A DNA stretch of 6,478 nt, taken from positions 1 through 6,478 of the forward strand of contig JASMFX010000037.1 in NCBI GenBank assembly GCA_030751555.1, written 5' to 3'. Positions 1 to 5,214 of the stretch are shown piece by piece; within the stretch, counting starts at the first letter, position 1, and every line of letters starts with the position of its first letter. A program made the position numbers and the translations under genes. A model generated the notes under the pieces. The model saw nothing but the letters and a program-made list of their open reading frames with translations. It had not been told where the DNA came from and did no database searches. Source of the DNA: Candidatus Woesearchaeota archaeon. Lineage in GTDB: Archaea > Nanoarchaeota > Nanoarchaeia > Woesearchaeales > CALCXY01.

Positions 1-178
1 GCTTTTTCTTTCCTATTTTTACACCCCATTGGTTTTGCACGCTCTTAAAATTATAGTCTCCGTAACGGAGAGATGTTGATCCTTCGTTAAAACCAAAGAA
101 AAGAACCCCAAAAACGCTTGAAATCATGAAAAATATTAATAATACCCCCATAACCAGTCTTTTTTTACTATCGTCCAT
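1..178 (-). CDS. Small membrane protein, N-terminal part only (runs off the left edge)
   Basis: This open frame reads leftward from an ATG at 178 to the window edge, giving 59 codons without a stop. The N-terminus is MDDSKKR, followed by a hydrophobic segment (about residues 8-30, rich in V, L, I and F) that would be a signal anchor or signal peptide. A polar stretch containing RYGDYNFKSVQNQWGVKIG follows. The start is supported by a TATA-like element centred 26 bp upstream, which suggests a leaderless transcript. The gene is divergent from the 99-aa membrane-protein gene at 264. I do not recognise a function. The tyrosine/glycine/tryptophan pattern after the membrane segment recalls uncharacterised short secreted or anchored proteins of Woesearchaeota, but that is a memory-based impression. 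The C-terminus and full length are unknown. Confidence 0.72.
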   Translation of the reverse strand, partial: MDDSKKRLVMGVLLIFFMISSVFGVLFFGFNEGSTSLRYGDYNFKSVQNQWGVKIGKKK

Positions 179-200
179 GGGTTTTCTAAGATTGAGTGTA

Positions 201-208
201 TTTATATA
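201..208 (-). promoter_or_regulatory. TATA box for the leftward gene starting at 178
   Basis: On the minus strand this reads TATATAAA inside an A/T-rich run. Its centre lies about 26 bp upstream of the ATG at 178, the normal archaeal TATA-to-transcription-start distance. The mRNA would therefore begin at or within a base or two of the start codon. No Shine-Dalgarno sequence precedes the ATG, which agrees with leaderless initiation. Confidence 0.6.
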
Positions 209-233
209 TTTTCTGTTCTTGAGTACCTAAAAA

Positions 234-243
234 TTTATAAATA
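234..243 (+). promoter_or_regulatory. TATA box for the 99-aa membrane-protein gene
   Basis: TTTATAAATA matches the archaeal TATA consensus well and follows an A-rich stretch that could act as a BRE. Its centre is about 26 bp before the ATG at 264. This predicts transcription starting at the start codon and a leaderless mRNA. No Shine-Dalgarno motif is present between the box and the ATG. Confidence 0.65.
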
Positions 244-263
244 AGAAAGACATTACTTTAGTT

Positions 264-563
264 ATGAAGGATAGCAAAGCTCCAATTATCGTTGTTTTAG
301 CGATTATTATCCTGTTTTTAGTTGCTTTTATAGGGTTTCAGACCTTACGTAATAATATAGCCTTTACTCAGCAACAGATTTATGAGAAGGGTGTTAGAGA
401 TGGACAGCTTCTTGAGCAGAGGAATACGCTTAATGCTGTCATCCAGTATGGTTATTATGTTATTCCTGTTGTTGATGAGAACAATGAGACTCAGCAGGTT
501 GCTTTGGGATTGGTGCAGCAGGGTCCAGCGGCGGGTGGAGAGCAAATTCCTAGTGTAAATTAA
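264..563 (+). CDS. Small single-pass membrane protein of unknown function (99 aa)
   Basis: The protein has a short charged N-terminus (MKDSKAP) and one strong transmembrane segment at about residues 8-27. A polar, glutamine-rich region at about residues 28-60 (NNIAFTQQQIYEKGVRDGQ) could be helical or form a short coiled coil. A small strand-like part follows (YYVIPVVDENNETQQVALGL), then a Gly/Pro/Ala-rich tail. With a positive anchor and no clear cleavage site, the likely topology is N-in with the soluble part outside the cell. One N-glycosylation sequon (N74-E-T) lies in that outer part. The TATA box 26 bp upstream fixes the start. The segment resembling YEKGVRDGQ followed by a hydrophobic strand recalls small anchored proteins seen repeatedly in Woesearchaeota; this is an impression and not a database match. 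The stop codon overlaps the stop of the convergent gene. Confidence 0.75.
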   Translation: MKDSKAPIIVVLAIIILFLVAFIGFQTLRNNIAFTQQQIYEKGVRDGQLLEQRNTLNAVIQYGYYVIPVVDENNETQQVALGLVQQGPAAGGEQIPSVN

Positions 564-1582
564 TTTTTAATTTCTTGAATTCCTTGTTTATAGGTCATGC
601 CCGTCATTTCTTCTAAGAATGCATTATCTTTAGGTCTAATTTGTAATGGGGGGTTTAGATATGTGGTATTGCTCCTTCGAAGGCACCAGAACACCATTTT
701 CTTGAATTTATCAGATTCCCTGATTTGGTCTGGCATTAAATCTAAAAGAGGGGTTAAGGTTTCATAGCGAAAATCAGTTAAGGCGCATCCTATGGTCATA
801 GAAGATATTCTGTTAGCCCAGACTGCCTCTTCGGATTTATCTTCAAACCATCCAGATGGAGATAATGAATGCAGAATTTTCTCACCATGAACTCCTACCC
901 AGTCACCCACGCTAATTTTTCCAGGGTCTGCAAGAAGTAAAGCGATACATCTCCTTGCATTCCATTGATTTTGCACTCGATCTAGATTTACGACTCTTGG
1001 GTTTTCCACTTCGTATAATTCATTGGTAACTCCGTCCATATTGGTGTAAAACATTGCGTTAATTTCGTTAGCATATGCTAAATCATTTCTTTCCGCAGGG
1101 CTGTGAAAAGAGATTGCTGTTACAGGAACCCCATAAGTTTCATGATGATGAGATGCTGCTAACTGTAACAATTGACGCTCGCCTGTTGAGGAAAAAAGAT
1201 CTGCGTCTATTTGGATTAATGGGAAATCCTTGAGATCAGGATTTCTTTTTCTTGCCTTGAATATGGTTTCTTCATGTAAGTAGGTGTTAAATTTTGTGTA
1301 AAATTCGCCAGGTATAGGATTAGCTGTGAGTAATGCATCGAGTTGATTTGTCTCTGAATATTTACTTACGCGATCCATTCTTATATAATCAAAAAATCCC
1401 CCTCCTCGATGAAATACAGCTATTCTCGGTTTACTTGCTAAGTCTTCAAGCTGGACAAGAGGAACCTCTGGAGCTGCACATTGAAGTCCTTTTCTACCAG
1501 CCCCGAATAATGAGAAAAGAATTGCAGCAGTGAGAGCTAATTTTATTTTTTTAGGCATGGATTTCTTCTGTTTCTTTGGCAT
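560..1582 (-). CDS. Exported or anchored protein of unknown function (340 aa)
   Basis: The N-terminus is strongly basic (MPKKQKKSMPKKIK), followed by a short hydrophobic core at about residues 15-28 and then GRKGLQCAAPE. This is a signal peptide or short anchor. Cys35 sits where a lipobox cysteine might be, but the preceding GLQ fits the lipobox poorly. The body (about residues 50-340) looks like a globular alpha/beta domain. Strand-like pieces include PRIAVFHRGGGFFDY (52-66), FPLIQIDADLF (120-130), VPVTAISFH (152-160) and PRVVNLDRV (195-203). Possible functional residues are the HHH at 145-147, H160, D126/D128 and a GDWVGVHGE stretch at 226-234. Other cysteines are at 212, 266 and 300, and one sequon is N305-T-T. 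I do not recognise the family. ATG 1582 is preferred over the in-frame ATG at 1558 because a TATA element lies 26 bp upstream of it. The gene is divergent from the ABC operon and shares its control region. Confidence 0.8.
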   Translation of the reverse strand: MPKKQKKSMPKKIKLALTAAILFSLFGAGRKGLQCAAPEVPLVQLEDLASKPRIAVFHRGGGFFDYIRMDRVSKYSETNQLDALLTANPIPGEFYTKFNTYLHEETIFKARKRNPDLKDFPLIQIDADLFSSTGERQLLQLAASHHHETYGVPVTAISFHSPAERNDLAYANEINAMFYTNMDGVTNELYEVENPRVVNLDRVQNQWNARRCIALLLADPGKISVGDWVGVHGEKILHSLSPSGWFEDKSEEAVWANRISSMTIGCALTDFRYETLTPLLDLMPDQIRESDKFKKMVFWCLRRSNTTYLNPPLQIRPKDNAFLEEMTGMTYKQGIQEIKN

Positions 1583-1604
1583 TGGCGTTATGGTTTTTGC
1601 TGTG

Positions 1605-1612
1605 TTTAAAAA
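1605..1612 (-). promoter_or_regulatory. TATA box for the 340-aa protein gene
   Basis: On the minus strand this reads TTTTTAAA. Its centre lies about 26 bp before the ATG at 1582, the expected archaeal spacing for a leaderless transcript. No Shine-Dalgarno sequence precedes that ATG. The match to the TATA consensus is weaker than at the two left-hand promoters, but the spacing agrees with them and favours 1582 over the internal ATG at 1558. Confidence 0.5.
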
Positions 1613-1645
1613 GACTTGTATGTTATTCTAGATAGGAATATGAAA

Positions 1646-1686
1646 TTAGGAGGTGAAACACCTAACCGAAAGGTATATATACTACC
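1646..1686. promoter_or_regulatory. Cluster of overlapping AGGT/ACCT inverted repeats, possible operator
   Basis: Several short perfect inverted repeats are interleaved here: TTAGG/CCTAA (1646-1650 with 1661-1665), AGGTG/CACCT (1651-1655 with 1659-1663, 3-nt loop), ACCT/AGGT (1660-1663 with 1671-1674), GGTA/TACC (1672-1675 with 1683-1686), and the 10-bp palindrome GTATATATAC (1673-1682). The cluster lies between the leftward TATA (1605-1612) and the rightward TATA (1736-1745). From there a bound protein could affect both transcription units. The 51-aa AbrB-like protein encoded next door is the obvious candidate ligand, by inference only. The GGAGGTGA within it matches the Shine-Dalgarno core, but no start codon follows at a usable distance. 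Confidence 0.4.
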
Positions 1687-1692
1687 ATGTGT

Positions 1693-1736
1693 ATTAAATT
1701 TCTAAATTTTTCATTAAATTATATATGTTATTAAAT
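1693..1736. repeat. Three direct copies of ATTAAAT in an AT-rich leader
   Basis: ATTAAAT occurs at 1693-1699, 1713-1719 and 1730-1736, with start-to-start spacings of 20 and 17 bp. The last copy runs into the TATA element of the rightward operon. The copies could be binding sites for a regulator on one face of the helix, but the whole stretch is very AT-rich and chance recurrence is plausible. Confidence 0.25.
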
Positions 1737-1745
1737 ATAAAAATA
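1736..1745 (+). promoter_or_regulatory. TATA box for the AbrB-ABC transporter operon
   Basis: TATAAAAATA is centred about 27 bp upstream of the ATG at 1768 and would place the transcription start at or just before that codon. The sequence immediately before the ATG (TTTTCCCCACA) is pyrimidine-rich and has no Shine-Dalgarno motif, so leaderless translation of the first gene is likely. Nearby AT-rich alternatives (for example TTAAATATA at 1731-1739) would give a leader of only a few bases. Confidence 0.55.
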
Positions 1746-1767
1746 CATATACTATATTTTCCCCACA

Positions 1768-1923
1768 ATGGTAGGCAACGAATCCAAACTGCAGAAACCG
1801 AATAATAAACAGTTCATTATTACTGTTCCTATGGGTCTTGTACTGGCAAAGGGCTGGGAAAAAGGAGATAAAATTCTGTTCATGATTAACAACAAAGGAG
1901 AGATAGAGCTGAAGAAAAAATGA
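1768..1923 (+). CDS. SpoVT-AbrB-like small DNA-binding protein (51 aa), first gene of the operon
   Basis: This frame is short but complete, running from ATG 1768 to TGA 1921-1923. Residues 14-51 fit the SpoVT-AbrB/MazE swapped-hairpin pattern. A strand with a conserved proline turn (KQFIITVPMGLV) is followed by LAKGWEKGDKILF, where 'GW.KGD' is the typical central motif, and by a final hairpin, INNKGEIELKK. Family members form dimers that bind DNA as transcription regulators or antitoxins. No toxin-like partner is adjacent, so a regulator role is more likely here. The N-terminal 13 residues (MVGNESKLQKPNN) are polar. A TATA box about 27 bp upstream supports the start. The stop overlaps the ATPase start as ATGA (1920-1923), so the protein is made from the same mRNA as the transporter. 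Autoregulation through the repeats at 1646-1736 is inference. Confidence 0.8.
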   Translation: MVGNESKLQKPNNKQFIITVPMGLVLAKGWEKGDKILFMINNKGEIELKKK

Positions 1924-2609
1924 GCGAGAGTATTATAAAATTGGAGAATGTGTGGAAGATCTACGAGATTGGGAAGGTTAAGGTGGCTGCGCTGCGAGGA
2001 CTTAGTTTAGACATTAAGAAAGGAGAGTTTGTATCTATTATGGGGCCAAGTGGTTCTGGTAAGAGTACTGCGGTTAACATGGTTGGTTGTTTAGATATTC
2101 CCAGTAAAGGAAAGGTACTTTTGGATGGGAGAGATATATCTGAATTACGGGAATCAGACCTTGCACAGATTCGCGGGGTAAAAATCGGCTTTATTTTTCA
2201 GCAGTTTAATTTGATAAACACATTATCAGCAATGCAGAATGTGATGCTGCCGATGATGTTTCAGGGTAAAGATGAGGAGGCTCGGATTGCCAGAGCTAAG
2301 GAACTGCTCAATATCGTAGAATTAGGAGATAGGATGCATCACAAGCCTACGGAATTATCTGGCGGACAGCAGCAGAGGGTTGCTATAGCCAGGTCACTGT
2401 CCAATGATCCAGAGGTTATACTGGCTGATGAACCGACAGGCAATCTGGACTCAAAAACAGGAGTAAGTGTAATGGCTTTCCTCAAAAAATTGCATAGAGA
2501 GGAAGGCAAAACAATAATCATGGTCACCCACGATACTGATGTGGCAAAATTTGCAGATAGGACTGCTTATCTTAAAGATGGCAAGCTCCAAAGGAGGAAA
2601 ACAAAATGA
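1920..2609 (+). CDS. ABC transporter ATPase, MacB/LolD class (229 aa)
   Basis: This is a cytoplasmic nucleotide-binding subunit that hydrolyses ATP to drive the two permeases encoded downstream. All ATPase motifs are intact: Walker A GPSGSGKST (42-50), Q-loop in FIFQQFNL (91-98), signature LSGGQQQRVAIARSL (146-160), Walker B VILADEP (166-172), D-loop GNLDSKT (174-180) and H-loop His204 (MVTHD). The MGPSGSGKST followed by VGCLDIPSKG, and the FIFQQFNLINTLSAMQNVMLP stretch read in overlapping parts, are typical of the LolD/MacB/FtsE group. The length is normal for a stand-alone subunit; in E. coli MacB the ATPase is fused to the permease. The start overlaps the AbrB-like gene by 4 nt with only a weak purine-rich stretch before it, so translational coupling is likely. 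The basic end (KLQRRKTK) is encoded by the Shine-Dalgarno sequence of the next gene. The class is certain; the substrate is unknown. Confidence 0.96.
   Translation: MSESIIKLENVWKIYEIGKVKVAALRGLSLDIKKGEFVSIMGPSGSGKSTAVNMVGCLDIPSKGKVLLDGRDISELRESDLAQIRGVKIGFIFQQFNLINTLSAMQNVMLPMMFQGKDEEARIARAKELLNIVELGDRMHHKPTELSGGQQQRVAIARSLSNDPEVILADEPTGNLDSKTGVSVMAFLKKLHREEGKTIIMVTHDTDVAKFADRTAYLKDGKLQRRKTK
2592..2597 (+). promoter_or_regulatory. Strong Shine-Dalgarno sequence for the surface-protein gene
   Basis: AGGAGG lies 8 nt before the ATG at 2606, inside the last codons of the ATPase gene (two AGG arginine codons). It is the only full-strength Shine-Dalgarno motif at a start codon in the operon. This fixes the start of the downstream gene and suggests the surface protein is translated efficiently in its own right as well as by coupling. 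Confidence 0.75.
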
Positions 2610-3994
2610 AAAAAACAATGATAATCGTGATTCTATTGATGTTAGGAAGTATAGGGATAGCAGGGGCAGCACTTTCCACTATTAGTGCTGATGTTAGTGG
2701 AATTGTGGTGAGAAATGAAACTGAGTTTGGGAGGACTGATGTGAATTATCAGTTTGTTAATCAACGTCCAGATCCAGCTGAACCCGGGGGTTTTGTAGAG
2801 ATCCGCCTCAAGGTAGAGAATGTGGGGACTGTAGAAGCAGCAAATGTGCTTTTTGAAATATTACCTGATGGCCCTTTTAGTTTACAAGAGGGAGATGAAA
2901 CATTAAGGTATTTGGGAACTATAGAAGCGAGACAGGTAGGTAAGGAAGCCTATATTCTCTACTATAAACTTATGATTGCTGAAGATGCTGTTGAGGGTAA
3001 CAATGAAATTGCGTTCCGATACAGTAAAGATGGGGGAAGGAGTTGGATTAGGTTAGATCCTTTCTATGTGAGGATAGAAACTTTGGATGCGATTGTGAGT
3101 GTTGATAAGGTTGTTTTGAGTCCGAGTGAGGCTAGTCCTGGAGATAGGATACAGGTATTGTTGGATGTGGTGAATCATGCGGATTCCTTAGTTAAAGACC
3201 TCACTTTCACGATGGAATTGGATGGTTTGCCCTTTGCACCAGAAGATTCTACTAATGAGAAAATACTCTATCAACTGGATGGTAGGGAGAGTGGCCAAGT
3301 GTTGTTTTCTTTGCTAACACAGGTGGATGCTGAATCAAAAGTGTATAGCATACCGCTTGAGATCACCTATCTGGATGAGATTGGAAACCACTATAATAAA
3401 ACCAACAACATTGGGGTAGTGGTCAATGATGAGCCACAGTTTATTGTGAATATTGATGAGACAGAGATTTATACTCGGAAGAGCAAGGGGAAAGTCATTA
3501 TTAGTCTCTCCAATATCGGCACCTCTGAATTGAAGTATCTAACCATGGAGATTTTGGAGAGTGAGGATTACTCTATTATCTCGACTCCAACTGTGTATTT
3601 GGGAAATTTGGATGGTGATGATTTTGATTCAGCATCGTATACGATGTATGTTTCTGCCAAAAAGGATCAGGTTCCATTAAAACTTCAGATAACCTATAAG
3701 GACAGCTTTAATGCAGAGTTCACCGAGTTTATAGAGATTGAGATGCCTTTGTATAGTTCATCTGAGGCTAAGAAGTTTGGTGTTAGTAAGAGTGGGAGCC
3801 TTGTTGGATTGCTATTTAATCTGATGGTTTTTGTTGTTCTTACTGCATTCTGGCTCTTTATGGTAATGGAGTGTGTAAGAACCCCTATGATGCGCTATAA
3901 AAAGATTATTTGGGTAGTGCTCGTAATTGGAGGCTATGTAATAGGTGCTGCGCTGTATTACTTCATGAAGAAAAAGAAAAAATCTGACAAATGA
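2606..3994 (+). CDS. COG1361-type surface protein with Ig-like repeats and two C-terminal helices (462 aa)
   Basis: A signal peptide at residues 1-22 (basic MKKT, hydrophobic core, GAAL) leads into an extracellular part made of about three beta-sandwich repeats, near 57-157, 160-273 and 277-382. Each begins with the CARDB/NEW3-like theme of a proline/glycine turn, alternating strands such as VEIRLKVENVG, IQVLLDVVN or VIISLSNIG, then a hydrophobic strand carrying 'L..L.I'. This architecture is typical of archaeal COG1361 'S-layer domain' proteins. Sequons are N37-E-T and N264-K-T. The C-terminus has two hydrophobic segments (about 398-421 and 434-454) separated by a basic loop (RTPMMRYKK) and ends in KKKKKSDK. 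The gene overlaps both neighbours by 4 nt and sits between ATPase and permeases, so it is probably part of the transporter. By inference, it may be an extracellular receptor, substrate guide or periplasmic-adaptor equivalent replacing MacA. The domain family is called from pattern only. Confidence 0.82.
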   Translation: MKKTMIIVILLMLGSIGIAGAALSTISADVSGIVVRNETEFGRTDVNYQFVNQRPDPAEPGGFVEIRLKVENVGTVEAANVLFEILPDGPFSLQEGDETLRYLGTIEARQVGKEAYILYYKLMIAEDAVEGNNEIAFRYSKDGGRSWIRLDPFYVRIETLDAIVSVDKVVLSPSEASPGDRIQVLLDVVNHADSLVKDLTFTMELDGLPFAPEDSTNEKILYQLDGRESGQVLFSLLTQVDAESKVYSIPLEITYLDEIGNHYNKTNNIGVVVNDEPQFIVNIDETEIYTRKSKGKVIISLSNIGTSELKYLTMEILESEDYSIISTPTVYLGNLDGDDFDSASYTMYVSAKKDQVPLKLQITYKDSFNAEFTEFIEIEMPLYSSSEAKKFGVSKSGSLVGLLFNLMVFVVLTAFWLFMVMECVRTPMMRYKKIIWVVLVIGGYVIGAALYYFMKKKKKSDK

Positions 3995-5214
3995 TTAAGG
4001 ATTACACTTTGATTACTCTTCGTAATCTAAGAAGCAGGAAGGTAAGAAGCTGGCTTACTATGCTTGGCATTTTTATTGGGATTGCGGCAGTGGTAAGCCT
4101 TATTAGCTTAGGCCAGGGTTTGGAAGATGCAGTAACTGCTTCTATTAGCGACCTAGGAACTGATAAGCTTGTTGTGACTGCAACAGACACGGGTTTTGCC
4201 CCTCCTGGGAGCTTGGCTGTGAATCCTTTAACAGAAGATGATCTAAAACTTGTGAGAAATACTCCTGGAGTAAAGTTAGCAGTTGCTAGAATGTTAAGAG
4301 GGGTTACTATAGAGTATAATGAAAAAAGACTGCAGATGTTTGCTGTTAGTATGCCTGAAAGCCTTGAGGGAATAGCAGTATTAGAGAACTCTGCAGATCT
4401 CCAAGCAGAAGAGGGAAGATTGCTAAAACCTGGAGACAAATTTAAAGTGGTACTAGGTTCTGATTTTCTTAAAGAAGATAATGCTTTTAATAAAAGAATT
4501 AGGATAAGAGAGAAGATAGAGATAAATGGCAAGAATTTTGATGTGGTTGGAATTATGAAAAGGATAAGCTCTCCTTTTGGAAATGATGGGCTCCTGATAA
4601 TGGAGGACACTATGAGGGATTTAATTGATGAACAGGATGAGGTAGATGCGATCTATACTCAGATAGATCCTGGTAGAGAACCGAAGGAAGTTGCAGCGCA
4701 GATTGAAAGGGTTATGAGAAGGCAGAGAGATGTTGATATAGGGGAAGAAGATTTTCAAGTAGAAACACCTGAACAAGTCGCAAAAACATTTTCAAGCATT
4801 CTATTGATAATGCAAATAATTGTTATTGGAATCGCAGGTGTAAGCCTTTTTGTAGGGGGGATTGGGATAATGAATACAATGTTTACATCTGTATTGGAGA
4901 GAACAAAAGAGATAGGGATACTGAAGGCTATTGGAGCTACTAATAGGAATGTCTTGACCTTTTTTATGATAGAATCGGGATTCCTAGGAATGGCTGGAGG
5001 GATAGTTGGGGTTATAATGGGTATTCTTATGAGTGAAGGGGTAGAAGTAGTAGGGAAAACCGTGTTGGGATCAGAATTACTTAAGGCGCAGTTTCCTTGG
5101 TACCTCATAGTAGGTGCCTTGACATTTTCATTTTTTGTGGGTATGGCATCAGGAGTTGTACCTGCTTTACAAGCGGCTAGGATGCATCCAGTAGATGCAT
5201 TAAGAAAAAGATGA
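3991..5214 (+). CDS. MacB/FtsX-type ABC permease, first paralogue (407 aa)
   Basis: The protein has the four-helix layout of the MacB/LolC/FtsX family: a basic cytoplasmic N-terminus (RNLRSRKVRS), a first helix at about 21-42 (LTMLGIFIGIAAVVSLISLG), a large extracellular core at about 43-265 (MacB_PCD type), then three helices near 268-292, 324-348 and 369-391 forming the FtsX domain. Family hallmarks are SLGQG after helix 1, APPGS and LTEDDL at the start of the core, GGIGIMNTMFTSVLERTKEIGILKAIGA (coupling region, spanning 289-316) and the PVDALR ending. The length is normal for a permease without fused ATPase. The start ATGA overlaps the stop of the surface-protein gene and is not preceded by a Shine-Dalgarno motif, so translational coupling is likely. 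It is a paralogue of the next gene and probably pairs with it. Export of a peptide, lipid or drug is typical for the family, but the substrate is not readable here. Confidence 0.93.
   Translation: MIKDYTLITLRNLRSRKVRSWLTMLGIFIGIAAVVSLISLGQGLEDAVTASISDLGTDKLVVTATDTGFAPPGSLAVNPLTEDDLKLVRNTPGVKLAVARMLRGVTIEYNEKRLQMFAVSMPESLEGIAVLENSADLQAEEGRLLKPGDKFKVVLGSDFLKEDNAFNKRIRIREKIEINGKNFDVVGIMKRISSPFGNDGLLIMEDTMRDLIDEQDEVDAIYTQIDPGREPKEVAAQIERVMRRQRDVDIGEEDFQVETPEQVAKTFSSILLIMQIIVIGIAGVSLFVGGIGIMNTMFTSVLERTKEIGILKAIGATNRNVLTFFMIESGFLGMAGGIVGVIMGILMSEGVEVVGKTVLGSELLKAQFPWYLIVGALTFSFFVGMASGVVPALQAARMHPVDALRKR

Noticed and set aside
345..545. A 66-codon minus-strand open frame opposite the 99-aa membrane-protein gene
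   Set aside because: The plus-strand frame has a proper anchor and a TATA-supported start. The minus frame has neither.
564..568. TTTTT after the 99-aa gene as an archaeal oligo-T terminator
   Set aside because: Five Ts in AT-rich DNA that also encodes the end of the convergent gene is too weak to call.
1333..1533. A 66-codon plus-strand open frame inside the 340-aa protein gene
   Set aside because: It covers the strongly coding N-terminal region of the minus-strand gene and has no promoter or Shine-Dalgarno motif of its own.
1649..1656. GGAGGTGA, read as a ribosome binding site
   Set aside because: It is a perfect Shine-Dalgarno core but no ATG, GTG or TTG follows within a usable distance to open a frame. 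It is better explained as part of the inverted-repeat cluster.
2339..2672. Minus-strand open frames (62 and 73 codons) over the end of the ATPase gene
   Set aside because: They are antisense to the ATPase signature/Walker B region and the next gene's signal peptide, which explains their hydrophobic or Ser-rich look.
4002..4610. A 202-codon open frame on the minus strand inside the first permease gene
   Set aside because: It lies wholly opposite a clear permease gene, its composition (Ser/Leu/Ile/Thr-rich) is what antisense of such a gene gives, and it has no TATA-to-start spacing or recognisable motif.
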